DNA of 64,000 nt from Litoribaculum gwangyangense (lineage in GTDB: Bacteria > Bacteroidota > Bacteroidia > Flavobacteriales > Flavobacteriaceae), in contig NZ_BAABJW010000005.1 in NCBI RefSeq assembly GCF_039543505.1, positions 124,001 through 188,000 on the forward strand, given 5' to 3'. Positions within the stretch are counted from its first letter, which is position 1. Each line of letters opens with the position of its first letter. Shown one piece after another: positions 8,403-16,657 of the stretch. Below the pieces are notes generated by a model, which saw nothing but the letters and a program-made list of their open reading frames with translations, was not told where the DNA came from and searched no databases. The position numbers and the translations under genes are program-made.

Positions 8403-9089
8403 TTAATTATAAATGAATTCGTGATTTGATAACAATACATTTTCTAAATCTATTTTTGAAATCGCTGATTTAATAGAAATATATTCTTGGAAAGTTATTT
8501 TTTCATTGAAATTTAAAATGATTTCAAAACTCTTAGTTTTCATCATTAAACTTTTAATTTGATTAGTCACATTATGATAATTTGCTTTTTTTGTAATCAA
8601 ACTATCTATAAAACCCATAATTTCAATATTTTCCATTGAGTGACATATGACACTTAATCTTGTGATTTCTGGAATAGTTGAAATTTTAGAAAAATATTCA
8701 CCTGCTGATTCTTCATGGTATACCAGATTCTTAAACTCCAAAAATCCTAAATTGTTTCTACTAAGATCATTACAGGTAAAATAGTTTTTAGCATTTATAT
8801 TTTTATGCCCTGCCTTTTCCTTTTTCTCTTGTAAAAATGTTATATGGGGAATCACTTGTTTTAAGCTTAAGCGTTTGTCTACATTTACCAACCAATTGGT
8901 GGTACTTATTAGGTTTTTTCTATTAAGGAATACATTATCTTTTTGGGTTTCATCATAAAATAAATAAGCAGCCGAAACATCTTGTATTTCGGTAATATCT
9001 GAATGGGTTATTTCAGGCAATTGAATCACTTTTTCATTTCCGCAAGAAAAAACAATGCAAACTATTATGAATAAAATTATTTGTTTCAT
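8403..9089 (-). CDS. Uncharacterised lipoprotein between folP and cdaA
   Basis: This 228-residue protein begins MKQIILFIIVCIVFSCGNEK, a lipoprotein signal with the lipidated Cys at residue 16. The mature part has no motif I recognise. It is mixed alpha/beta, with repeated segments of the kind FLEFKNLVYHEESAGEYFSKIS and ending ENVLLSNHEFIYN. Its start overlaps the folP stop by four bases (ATGA), so the two are translationally coupled, and cdaA follows after 35 bases. The context suggests an envelope protein co-expressed with c-di-AMP synthesis, but this is inference only. Confidence 0.6.
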   Translation of the reverse strand: MKQIILFIIVCIVFSCGNEKVIQLPEITHSDITEIQDVSAAYLFYDETQKDNVFLNRKNLISTTNWLVNVDKRLSLKQVIPHITFLQEKKEKAGHKNINAKNYFTCNDLSRNNLGFLEFKNLVYHEESAGEYFSKISTIPEITRLSVICHSMENIEIMGFIDSLITKKANYHNVTNQIKSLMMKTKSFEIILNFNEKITFQEYISIKSAISKIDLENVLLSNHEFIYN

Positions 9090-9910
9090 GAGCTTAAAGA
9101 TTCAACCAATTTAACACATTCCACAGCTTCTTTAACATCATGAACCCTCAAAATATTAGCGCCTTTTTGCAATGCAACGGTATTTAAAACGGATGTGCCA
9201 TTTAAGGCATCTTTAGCTGAGGTTTCCAAAGTTTTATAAATCATCGATTTTCTTGAAACACCTACCAACAACGGTTTTTCAATTATTTTAAATAGCTCTA
9301 GGTTATTTAGTAACTCAAAATTTTGCTCCAGGGTTTTTGCAAAACCAAAACCGGGGTCAACAATTATATCAATAATTCCTAAGGCTTTTGCAGCACCTAT
9401 TCTCTCAGAAAAATAAAACAAAATATCTTTTACTAAATCATCATAATCCGTAAGCTTTTGCATGGTTTTTGGATTTCCACGCATGTGCATCATGATATAG
9501 GGAACATGCAAATTAGCTATGGTTTGCAACATCTTATCATCTAACCTACCTGCAGAAATATCATTAATCATAGTGGCCCCTGATTCAATACACGCTTTAG
9601 CTACATTACTTCTAAAGGTGTCTATAGAAAGCAAGATTTCAGGAAATTCTACTAAAATTGAATTTACAATGGGTAGTATGCGTTTTAACTCTTCATCTTC
9701 ACTAACATGGTCGGCATTTGGCCGCGAACTGTAAGCGCCAATATCAATAAAAGTAGCACCTTCTGTAAGCATTTTTTCGACCTGATTGAAAATTTTGGTT
9801 TGGTCTTTATAAAATCCACCATCATAAAATGAGTCTGGAGTAATATTTAAAATTCCCATGACTTTAGGCGATGATAAATCTATCAGTTTTCCTTTGCAAT
9901 TAATAGTCAT
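9086..9910 (-). CDS. folP: Dihydropteroate synthase
   Basis: FolP joins p-aminobenzoate to hydroxymethyl-dihydropterin pyrophosphate in folate synthesis and is the sulfonamide target. The TIM-barrel protein of 274 residues has VMGILNITPDSFYDGG (pyrophosphate loop), IDIGAYSSRP (second loop), MINDISAG, MHMRGNPKTMQ and VDPGFGFAKT, all hallmark segments, plus VGVSRKSMI near the pterin site. It is the first gene of a minus-strand operon folP - lipoprotein - cdaA - DUF3667. The gap to the divergent DUF1599 gene is about 100 bases and contains a short palindrome (AAACCTTGAAGGTTT, 9960-9974) of unknown role. Confidence 0.96.
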   Translation of the reverse strand: MTINCKGKLIDLSSPKVMGILNITPDSFYDGGFYKDQTKIFNQVEKMLTEGATFIDIGAYSSRPNADHVSEDEELKRILPIVNSILVEFPEILLSIDTFRSNVAKACIESGATMINDISAGRLDDKMLQTIANLHVPYIMMHMRGNPKTMQKLTDYDDLVKDILFYFSERIGAAKALGIIDIIVDPGFGFAKTLEQNFELLNNLELFKIIEKPLLVGVSRKSMIYKTLETSAKDALNGTSVLNTVALQKGANILRVHDVKEAVECVKLVESLSS

Positions 9911-10014
9911 TTATTAAGTTTTGTAAGGTGTTGGTACATAGTTTAAAACTTTAAACCATAAACCTTGAAGGTTTTAATAATTTATGCGAAATTTACGCAA
10001 AATTGAATTTATTT

Positions 10015-10551
10015 ATGCAAGATACTTCAAAACAATACGATGCCGTAATTGATGCCTGTAAAAGTTTGTTTATCAAAAAAATGAGTGACTATGGTAGCGC
10101 CTGGAGAATATTACGATTACCTTCACTAACTGACCAAATTTTCATAAAAGCGCAACGTATTAGAGGACTTCAGCAGAATGAAGTTAGAAAAGTTGATGAA
10201 GACGAAGTAAGTGAATTTATAGGGATTATAAATTATTGTATTATGGCTTTAATTCAATTGGAAAAAGGTGTGGTTGAGCAACCCGATTTATCTACTGATG
10301 AGGCCTTAGAATTATATGAAAAGCATGTTGCCATTACCAAAAAGTTAATGGAAGACAAAAACCACGATTATGGTGAAGCTTGGCGGGATATGAGAGTGAG
10401 CAGTTTAACCGATTTAATTTTACAGAAACTTTTACGTGTTAAACAAATTGAGGATAATGCAGGAAAAACTTTGGTAAGCGAAGGTATTGATGCCAATTAC
10501 CAGGATATGATAAATTATGCGGTTTTTGCGTTAATTCATTTAAATAATTAG
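10015..10551 (+). CDS. DUF1599 domain protein
   Basis: This 178-residue protein is built from two similar halves of about 85 residues. Each contains a DYGSAWR/DYGEAWRDMR motif followed by LTDQIFIKAQRIR or LTDLILQKLLRVKQIE and an I(I/M)NY element, which is the duplicated DUF1599 unit. The family resembles all-alpha nucleotide-binding proteins, but its reaction is unknown. I choose the ATG at 10015 (MQDTSKQYD); a TTG 12 bases upstream would add only MNLF. It heads a tightly spaced plus-strand run, with the next gene starting one base after its stop. Confidence 0.85.
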   Translation: MQDTSKQYDAVIDACKSLFIKKMSDYGSAWRILRLPSLTDQIFIKAQRIRGLQQNEVRKVDEDEVSEFIGIINYCIMALIQLEKGVVEQPDLSTDEALELYEKHVAITKKLMEDKNHDYGEAWRDMRVSSLTDLILQKLLRVKQIEDNAGKTLVSEGIDANYQDMINYAVFALIHLNN

Positions 10552-10552
10552 G

Positions 10553-11869
10553 ATGAAAATATTAGTAGCAATAAGTAGGATATTGGTGGGTACATTATTC
10601 ATCATTTCAGGGATGATTAAATTGAACGACCCATTAGGGTTTTCATATAAATTACAAGAATATTTTAGTCAGGATGTTTTAAATATACCATTTTTAGAGC
10701 CTTATGCTTTAATGATTTCAGTATTAGTTGTTGTTTTCGAGGTCGTCTTGGGTGTATTTTTAATTATTGGATATAAGCCAAAATTTACCGTTTGGAGCTT
10801 ATTGTTAATGATTATATTCTTTACATTCTTAACCTTTTATTCAGCTTATTTTGATAAGGTTAAGGATTGCGGTTGTTTTGGTGACGCATTAAAATTAACG
10901 CCATGGGAAAGCTTTACAAAGGACGTTTTGCTGTTGTTTTTAATTCTGATTTTATTCTTTGGTTTAAAATATATCAAACCTGTTTTTACAAAATTGCCTA
11001 CTACTATTTTGGCCTTATTGAGTTTTATTTTCTGTTTATGGTTTGGGTATTATGTGCTCATGCATTTACCAGTTGTTGACTTTAGGGCATACAAAATCGG
11101 GAATAATATAAGTGAAGAGATGTCGATTCCTGAAGATGCTCCAAAACCAGTTATCGAATATGCCTGGAAATTCAGTGTAAATGGTGAGGAACAAATTATT
11201 TCTACTAATGGTTCCTATCCATCGGTTGAAGGTGATTTTGTAAGTGTGGATACCAAAGTGATCGAAGAAGGTTATGTTCCCTCAATTCAGGATTTTTCAA
11301 TAGAATCTGAAGATGAAAATTTAACTGAATATTTTTTAGGAGAAGAGAACTTAATAGTGGTGGTATCCTACAGTTTAGAAAATATTGAAAAAGGAGGTGC
11401 TTCTAAATTAAAGACTTTGCAAGATAAAGCAAAAGCTAATAATTATAAAATTATAGGACTCACAGCATCAGGTGAAGAAGCTAAGGCCAACATTAACAAA
11501 ATTTATAATTTAGATTTTGATTGGTATTTGTGCGATGAAAAAGCCCTTAAAACCGTTGTACGTTCCAACCCGGGTGTTTTAGAATTAGATAAGGGTACGG
11601 TTAAACAAAAAGTGCATTGGAACGATATTGAGGATTTAAAATTGCCAAAAGTTGAAAGACAAGTTGAAGAAAAAAAAGGAGATCTTGCCGTTATTGCCTA
11701 TTATATTAACGGAAATTTATCAACAAAAGAGGAAGTGGAAGTTTTAGACCCCTTGAAAATTGAGAGTGTTAATGTCATTAAAGATTCCATTCAATTACAA
11801 GAATTAAATTCTCAAAATAATACATTTTACACTGGAATAGTTAAAGTTACCCTAAAACCAGAAAACTGA
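10553..11869 (+). CDS. BT_3928-like DoxX/MauE membrane protein with thioredoxin-like C-terminus
   Basis: This 438-residue protein has a DoxX/MauE-like membrane part (about residues 1-180, five helices) containing ISGMIKLNDPLGF and the conserved KDCGCFGDALKLTPWESF. A periplasmic part after residue 200 looks like a thioredoxin-fold domain with the redox pair replaced (YLCDEKALKTVVRSNPGVL). Proteins of this BT_3928 type are common in Bacteroidota and are presumed to link membrane redox chemistry to envelope proteins. The gene starts one base after DUF1599, and its last four bases (CTGA) overlap the likely start of the permease gene. Confidence 0.82.
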   Translation: MKILVAISRILVGTLFIISGMIKLNDPLGFSYKLQEYFSQDVLNIPFLEPYALMISVLVVVFEVVLGVFLIIGYKPKFTVWSLLLMIIFFTFLTFYSAYFDKVKDCGCFGDALKLTPWESFTKDVLLLFLILILFFGLKYIKPVFTKLPTTILALLSFIFCLWFGYYVLMHLPVVDFRAYKIGNNISEEMSIPEDAPKPVIEYAWKFSVNGEEQIISTNGSYPSVEGDFVSVDTKVIEEGYVPSIQDFSIESEDENLTEYFLGEENLIVVVSYSLENIEKGGASKLKTLQDKAKANNYKIIGLTASGEEAKANINKIYNLDFDWYLCDEKALKTVVRSNPGVLELDKGTVKQKVHWNDIEDLKLPKVERQVEEKKGDLAVIAYYINGNLSTKEEVEVLDPLKIESVNVIKDSIQLQELNSQNNTFYTGIVKVTLKPEN

Positions 11870-12942
11870 TTAGTTATCTTTTAAATAAAATTTCTTACGC
11901 AATTCTCACCTTATTTGGGGTAGTAACCGTTATATTCTTTTTATTTAATGTGTTACCTGGAGACCCTGCAAGAATGATGTTGGGACAAAACGAAGATAGT
12001 GAACAGTTGGCTTTAGTAAAACAAAAATATGGTTTTGATAAGCCCATTAGTACTCAATATTTTTATTACATTAATGATTTGTCACCAATTTCATTCCATT
12101 CAAAACAGGCGGAGGATTATACCTTTTTACAAGATGGGAAATACAAGGCGGCCAAACTATTTTCTATTGGTAATACTTCGTTTGTTTTAAAATTACCCTA
12201 TTTAAGGGAATCGTTCACTAAACAAGGTAAAAATGTATCCGAAGTATTAAAAGAAACTCTTCCCAATACATTTGTTTTGGCAGTTTCGGCTATTACCATT
12301 GCCATCATTTTAGGGGTTCTCTTGGGTATCGTTTCAGCCTTGTTTAAAGATAAGTGGCTCGATAAAACCATTCAAATATTTAGCACCTTGGGCATGAGTA
12401 TCCCTTCTTTTTTTAGTGCCATTTTGTTTGCTTGGTTTTTTGGTTATGTTTTGCATAAATATACCCATTTAGAAATGACAGGTAGTCTTTATGAGTTGGA
12501 TGATTTTGGTGAGGCCATGCATATTAAATGGAAAAATTTGATATTGCCAGCGGTAGTTTTGGGTATACGTCCGTTAGCAGTGGTTATACAGCTCATGCGG
12601 AATTCGTTGTTGGAAGTTTTCAATCAAGATTACATTCGCACGGCTCGGGCAAAAGGCCTAAGTGAATTCCAAATTATAAAACGGCATGCTGTAAAAAACG
12701 CTTTAAATCCTGTTGTTACCGCTATTTCGGGTTGGTTCGCATCCATGTTGGCAGGAGCCGTTTTTGTGGAATACATTTTTGGTTGGAATGGACTTGGAAA
12801 AGAAATAGTGAACGCTCTAAATACCTTGGATTTACCAGTAATTATGGGTTCAGTCTTAATAATTGCACTATTATTCATAATAATCAATATTTTTGTTGAT
12901 GTTGTTTATGTTTGGCTAGATCCAAAAGTGAAACTTGAATAA
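11866..12942 (+). CDS. DppB/OppB-type ABC transporter permease, probable CTG start
   Basis: This is an inner-membrane permease of a peptide/nickel-type ABC importer. The C-terminal half has the BPD transport signature: RTARAKGLSEFQIIKRHAVKNAL, the EAA-loop equivalent contacting the ATPase. The conserved N-terminal helix and FNVLPGDPARMMLGQ are also present. The first ordinary start codon in frame (GTG at 11950) falls inside FNVLPGDP and would remove the first membrane helix. The frame is open upstream to 11845, and homologues begin about 28 residues earlier, so I place the start at CTG 11866, which makes a four-base CTGA overlap with the previous stop. A large periplasmic insert (about residues 60-120) is typical of the Bacteroidota version. 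No ATPase or binding protein is adjacent. Confidence 0.82.
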   Translation: MISYLLNKISYAILTLFGVVTVIFFLFNVLPGDPARMMLGQNEDSEQLALVKQKYGFDKPISTQYFYYINDLSPISFHSKQAEDYTFLQDGKYKAAKLFSIGNTSFVLKLPYLRESFTKQGKNVSEVLKETLPNTFVLAVSAITIAIILGVLLGIVSALFKDKWLDKTIQIFSTLGMSIPSFFSAILFAWFFGYVLHKYTHLEMTGSLYELDDFGEAMHIKWKNLILPAVVLGIRPLAVVIQLMRNSLLEVFNQDYIRTARAKGLSEFQIIKRHAVKNALNPVVTAISGWFASMLAGAVFVEYIFGWNGLGKEIVNALNTLDLPVIMGSVLIIALLFIIINIFVDVVYVWLDPKVKLE

Positions 12943-12948
12943 TTTTAT

Positions 12949-13449
12949 ATGAAAAAAATGAATTACTTAATTATTTTACTGATAAGTATTTTAAGTTGTA
13001 ATACAGAAACGCCTGCAAAATTTTCTGAGGAAGCATTAAATGATACCTTTGTTACTTTAGAGGGCAACCATATTCCTTTTAAAGAGGCTTTAGAAACTTA
13101 CAAAGGGCAAACCTTGTTAATCGATATTTGGGCATCATGGTGTGGTGATTGTATTAAGGGGATGCCAAAAGTAAAAACCTTACAAAAAGAATATAAGGAT
13201 GTAACCTACATCTTTCTATCTTTAGATAGAAATCAGGAAGCTTGGAAAAGAGGAATTAAAAAATATGATGTTGTTGGGGAACATTTCTTTATGCAATCGG
13301 GGTGGGATGGTGCTTTTGGAGAATTTGTAAATTTAAATTGGATACCTCGTTACATGGTTGTTGATAAGCAAGGAAACATAAAACTATTTAAAGCGGTAAA
13401 CGCTGATGATGAAAAAATAAAAGAAATTTTAAACGAATATAAACTTTAA
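12949..13449 (+). CDS. TlpA/ResA-like thioredoxin lipoprotein
   Basis: This 166-residue protein has a lipoprotein signal (LLISILSC) and a thioredoxin fold. The active-site motif WASWCGDC is followed by MPKVKTLQKEY, and the cis-Pro loop is WIPRYMVVDKQG. It probably reduces disulfides in periplasmic proteins. It follows the permease gene by six bases and is two genes downstream of the DoxX/MauE-like gene, a natural partner for a periplasmic redox relay. An ATG nine bases in (12958) is a possible alternative start and would not change the lipobox. Confidence 0.88.
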   Translation: MKKMNYLIILLISILSCNTETPAKFSEEALNDTFVTLEGNHIPFKEALETYKGQTLLIDIWASWCGDCIKGMPKVKTLQKEYKDVTYIFLSLDRNQEAWKRGIKKYDVVGEHFFMQSGWDGAFGEFVNLNWIPRYMVVDKQGNIKLFKAVNADDEKIKEILNEYKL

Positions 13450-13484
13450 TAAATTCCTTCCTTTTTGGCAGGTAAACATAAGAA

Positions 13485-14234
13485 ATGAGAAAAAATATCG
13501 TAGCAGGAAATTGGAAAATGAACAACGATTTATCACAAACGGAATTGTTGTTAACGGACTTAAAAAAGCAAACTCAAACATCAAATGCGGAGGTGATGGT
13601 AGCACCAACATTTACCAATTTGCATCATGCTTTTATTTCTTTAAAAGATACTAAAATCGAGGTTATTGCCCAAAACATGCACTTTGCGGAGAATGGTGCT
13701 TACACAGGCGAAATAAGTGCCAGTATGTTGAAAAGCGTGGGTGTAGAAACCGTTATTTTAGGACATAGCGAACGTCGTGAATATTTTAACGAAACCGATG
13801 AATTACTCGCTAAAAAAGTGGATGCGGCTTTAGCAAAAGACATGCGCATTATTTTTTGTTTTGGTGAGGAATTAGCCGATAGAAAATCAGGCAAAGAAGA
13901 AGATGTTGTTGGCAGCCAAATTAAAAACGCCTTATTTCATTTAAAAGCATGGGATTATAAAAACATCATTCTAGCTTACGAACCTGTTTGGGCCATTGGT
14001 ACAGGCGAGACTGCTAGCCCTGAGCAAGCTCAAGATATGCATGCCTTTATCAGGAAAACGATTGCTGACCAGTATGGTTATGAAATAGCAAACGATGTAT
14101 CCATTTTGTATGGCGGAAGCGTAAAGCCAAACAATGCTCAAGAAATCTTTTCAAAACCAGATGTAGATGGTGGTTTAATAGGAGGAGCGTCTTTAAACGC
14201 AGAAGATTTTTTCGCTATTGTCAATGCGTTTTAA
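13485..14234 (+). CDS. tpiA: Triosephosphate isomerase
   Basis: TpiA interconverts dihydroxyacetone phosphate and glyceraldehyde 3-phosphate in glycolysis. The 249-residue TIM barrel shows every catalytic element: GNWKMN (Lys), ILGHSERR (His), AYEPVWAIGTG (Glu and flexible loop) and ILYGGSVKPNN (phosphate loop). The ATG at 13485 gives the normal N-terminus MRKNIVAGNWKMN. It lies 35 bases after the thioredoxin gene and six bases before prmA, consistent with one transcript. Confidence 0.98.
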   Translation: MRKNIVAGNWKMNNDLSQTELLLTDLKKQTQTSNAEVMVAPTFTNLHHAFISLKDTKIEVIAQNMHFAENGAYTGEISASMLKSVGVETVILGHSERREYFNETDELLAKKVDAALAKDMRIIFCFGEELADRKSGKEEDVVGSQIKNALFHLKAWDYKNIILAYEPVWAIGTGETASPEQAQDMHAFIRKTIADQYGYEIANDVSILYGGSVKPNNAQEIFSKPDVDGGLIGGASLNAEDFFAIVNAF

Positions 14235-14240
14235 TTTAAA

Positions 14241-15077
14241 ATGTCTTATATCATTTATTTAGGTTATTATTTTAAGGTAAATCCTTTGCAACCGGGCGTT
14301 GAAATTTTAATCGCAGAACTTGGTTATGCTGGTTTTGAAAGCTTTGTTGAAACCGATGAAGGTGTTACGGCCTACATTCAAAAAGATGAATGGCATGAAA
14401 ATATTTTAGATCATATTCAAATTATGGCTTCCAATGAGTTTGAAATCACTTTCACTTTTGAAGAAATTGAACAAACCAACTGGAATGCTGAATGGGAGAA
14501 GAATTTCAACCCCATCATTGTTGATCATATTTGTTCGGTTCGTGCACCATTTCATCCAAAGCCCAATACAGAATTTGATATCATTATCGAGCCTAAAATG
14601 AGTTTTGGGACTGGACATCACGAAACAACCCACATGATGATTCAGCATATTTTAAAAAATGATTTTCAAGGCAAATCGGTTTTGGATATGGGCTGTGGTA
14701 CAGGCGTTTTGGCCATTTTAGCAGAAATGAAAGGTGGCAAATCTATCGAAGCGATTGATTTTGATAACTGGTGTTATTTAAACAGTTTAGAAAATGTAGA
14801 AAGAAATAATTGTAAACACATAACGGTTATTGAAGGTGATGCCTCAGTTCTAAAAAATAAAAAGTACGATATCATTATCGCAAATATTAACCGGAACATT
14901 TTATTGCAAGACATGGCTATTTATGCGTCTTGTTTAAACAAAAATGGTTTGCTTTTTTTAAGTGGATTTTATAATGATGATATCCCTTTAATTCAAACAG
15001 AATGTGAAAAGCATATGTTAAAATTTAAAGAAAAATTGGAAAGAAACCATTGGGTTTCATTAAAATTTTTAAATTAG
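14241..15077 (+). CDS. prmA: Ribosomal protein L11 methyltransferase
   Basis: PrmA trimethylates ribosomal protein L11 using S-adenosylmethionine. The 278-residue protein has the N-terminal substrate-recognition domain (residues 1-90), then the methyltransferase core with KMSFGTGHHETTHMM, VLDMGCGTGVLAILAEMKG (SAM motif I), AIDFDNWC and IIIANINRNILLQDM (motif IV). The length is in the usual range for the Bacteroidota form. It is six bases downstream of tpiA and five bases upstream of the chosen clpS start, so probably the same operon. Confidence 0.95.
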   Translation: MSYIIYLGYYFKVNPLQPGVEILIAELGYAGFESFVETDEGVTAYIQKDEWHENILDHIQIMASNEFEITFTFEEIEQTNWNAEWEKNFNPIIVDHICSVRAPFHPKPNTEFDIIIEPKMSFGTGHHETTHMMIQHILKNDFQGKSVLDMGCGTGVLAILAEMKGGKSIEAIDFDNWCYLNSLENVERNNCKHITVIEGDASVLKNKKYDIIIANINRNILLQDMAIYASCLNKNGLLFLSGFYNDDIPLIQTECEKHMLKFKEKLERNHWVSLKFLN

Positions 15078-15082
15078 AGGTA

Positions 15083-15382
15083 ATGAAATACCCAAAATTG
15101 CTAGATATGAGTTCTAAGGAAAAAGCATCAGAAGAATTATTACTTGAAGAAGAAATTTCAACTCAAAATGAAATTGTATTATTCAATGACGATGTTAATA
15201 CTTTTGATCATGTCATCGAAACTTTAATTTACGCTTGCGATCATACGCCAGAACAAGCAGAACAATGCTCTTTAATTGTACATTACAAAGGCAAATGCAC
15301 TGTAAAAACAGGTTTGTATGACGATTTAAAGCCGCGTTGCTCCATGTTGCTAGAAGCTGGTTTAAGTGCCGAAATAGTTTAA
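15083..15382 (+). CDS. clpS: ATP-dependent Clp protease adaptor ClpS
   Basis: ClpS binds N-degron substrates and delivers them to ClpAP (or ClpCP). The core has VLFNDDVNTFDHVIETLI, the Asn-Asp-Asp binding pocket segment, then the HTPEQAEQCSLIVHYKGKCTVKTG region and C-terminal LEAGLSAEIV. I use the ATG at 15083, five bases after prmA with an AGAGG just upstream, giving 99 residues. A second ATG at 15107 (MSSKEKAS) gives 91 residues and resembles the start of other flavobacterial ClpS proteins, so it is a real alternative. A TTG at 15050 inside prmA is unlikely. Its stop is four bases from the stop of the convergent TSUP gene. Confidence 0.93.
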   Translation: MKYPKLLDMSSKEKASEELLLEEEISTQNEIVLFNDDVNTFDHVIETLIYACDHTPEQAEQCSLIVHYKGKCTVKTGLYDDLKPRCSMLLEAGLSAEIV

Positions 15383-15386
15383 CTTA

Positions 15387-16178
15387 CTATTTCAACTCTT
15401 TGTAAATAATATATACTGCCATTAGCAGTACAAAATATCCAAAGCTTTTTTTAAGTTTATTTCCGCTTATAAATTTTGATAGGAAAACCCCTATAACAAT
15501 TCCTAAAATAGATATGGCCGTGAAAAGTAATAGAAAAAGCCAGTCTATTTCTAATGTTTGCAAATCACCCATAAATCCAATTAAGGAGTTAATGGTTACT
15601 ATTATTAAAGAAGTACCAACTGCTTTTTTCATGGGTATATGAGCCCAAATTACCAATGCAGGAACATATAAAAAACCTCCGCCAGCACCAATAATGCCCG
15701 TGATGCTTCCAATAATTAATGCTTGAATGAAGGTCTTGTAGTATGGTTGTTTTATTTTATTCAATACTTCTTCCTTTCCTTTTTTTATCATTGAAATAGA
15801 AGCCAGAAGCATTATAATGGCAAAAAATATCATGATTCCCATTTCCTTAGTCAAACGATATTCACCAAATGAAAAAAGAGTATCGGGAATACCAGGAACA
15901 AGATATCTCCTTGAAAAATAAACAGCCATGAAAGATGGAAATGAAAACGCTAATCCTGTTTTAAAATCTACTAATCCTTTTTTATACTTTTGATACGTAC
16001 CTACTAAGGATGAAGTACCAACAACAAACAAGGAATAAGCTGTGGCAACTACAGGATTATATCCCAAAAGGTAAACCAACAAGGGAACCGTTAAAATGGA
16101 ACCACCGCCTCCAATAAGTCCTAAAACTAAGCCAACAACTAATGCGCCAATATATCCTAAAATTTCTATGGTATTCAT
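15387..16178 (-). CDS. TSUP (TauE/SafE) family membrane transporter
   Basis: This 263-residue protein has seven or eight membrane helices in two homologous halves. Each half holds the TSUP signature: GLVLGLIGGGGSILTVPLLVYLLG near the start and GSITGIIGAGGGFLYVPALVIWA in the middle. The family exports or imports small sulfur-containing anions such as sulfite or sulfoacetate. The ligand here cannot be deduced. A sulfur-anion role would fit the sulfatase-rich locus downstream, but TSUP proteins are general genome residents and the gene faces away. It converges on clpS. Confidence 0.87.
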   Translation of the reverse strand: MNTIEILGYIGALVVGLVLGLIGGGGSILTVPLLVYLLGYNPVVATAYSLFVVGTSSLVGTYQKYKKGLVDFKTGLAFSFPSFMAVYFSRRYLVPGIPDTLFSFGEYRLTKEMGIMIFFAIIMLLASISMIKKGKEEVLNKIKQPYYKTFIQALIIGSITGIIGAGGGFLYVPALVIWAHIPMKKAVGTSLIIVTINSLIGFMGDLQTLEIDWLFLLLFTAISILGIVIGVFLSKFISGNKLKKSFGYFVLLMAVYIIYKELK

Positions 16179-16263
16179 CTAAGCCAACAAAATTTAATTG
16201 AGTTTAAAGAATTAAAAACTTATTTAAATCCAAAAGTAATGAAATAGAAATTTGAACTAAATA

Positions 16264-16296
16264 TTTGGTAGAGTTTTAATAAAAATACTATATTTG
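16264..16296 (+). promoter_or_regulatory. Promoter of the tRNA-Arg gene
   Basis: A -33 TTTG (16264-16267) and a perfect -7 TATATTTG (16289-16296) are 21 bases apart, matching the Bacteroidota sigma-A consensus. The -7 box ends 13 bases before the tRNA 5' end. Confidence 0.7.
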
Positions 16297-16309
16297 CACC
16301 CACAAAAAT

Positions 16310-16383
16310 GGCCTCGTGGCGCAACTGAATAGCGCACTTGATTACGGCTCAAGAGGTTACAGGTTTGAATCCTGTCGAGGTCA
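16310..16383 (+). tRNA. tRNA-Arg (anticodon ACG)
   Basis: A full cloverleaf of 74 bases folds. The acceptor arms GGCCTCG and CGAGGTC pair with one G-T. The D arm is GCGC/GCGC, the anticodon stem CTTGA/TCAAG with loop TTACGGC, and the T arm ACAGG/CCTGT with loop TTTGAAT. The anticodon ACG (read as ICG after deamination) decodes CGN arginine codons. The 3' CCA is not encoded: discriminator A is followed by CAA. It is the last housekeeping feature before the large polysaccharide locus. Confidence 0.96.
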
Positions 16384-16388
16384 CAATG

Positions 16389-16428
16389 AAAAACCTAATA
16401 TGTTAAAAATTAACATGTTAGGTTTTTT
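16389..16428 (+). terminator. Terminator of the tRNA-Arg gene
   Basis: AACCTAATATGTTAA pairs with TTAACATGTTAGGTT (one G-T pair) around an AAA loop and is followed by a T run. From here to 16657, about 230 AT-rich bases, I see no gene. A weak promoter-like pair (TTG at 16592 and TATTTTG at 16611) precedes the sigma factor gene. Confidence 0.85.
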
Positions 16429-16657
16429 AGTATAAAACAGTCATTCCTTTGCCTTTTCGGTAAATTCAAAACATTATTTAATTATTCTTTCTTGTGATAG
16501 TTTAAAAAATATTATTTTATATCTAAATAATTTTACATGATTAATGGTCATTGTTTTTAGTTTTACAATAAAATCTTCATTGTTAATTATCTTGTAATTC
16601 AATAATTGTTTATTTTGCAAATCATAAAACTAAACTAACCAAAAACTAAACTAAACA

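Noticed and set aside
11950..12942. Annotation of the permease from the GTG at 11950
   Set aside because: It would delete the first membrane helix and cut the conserved FNVLPGDP motif; the frame is open upstream and shows the missing helix.
16310..16383. A direct repeat of the tRNA-Arg 3' end marking an integrated element
   Set aside because: I did not find another copy of the 3' end in the window and there is no integrase gene.
16627..16656. Repeated ACTAAAC units just before the sigma factor start, considered as an operator or short repeat array
   Set aside because: The repeats are short and low in complexity in a very AT-rich leader; chance is an adequate explanation.
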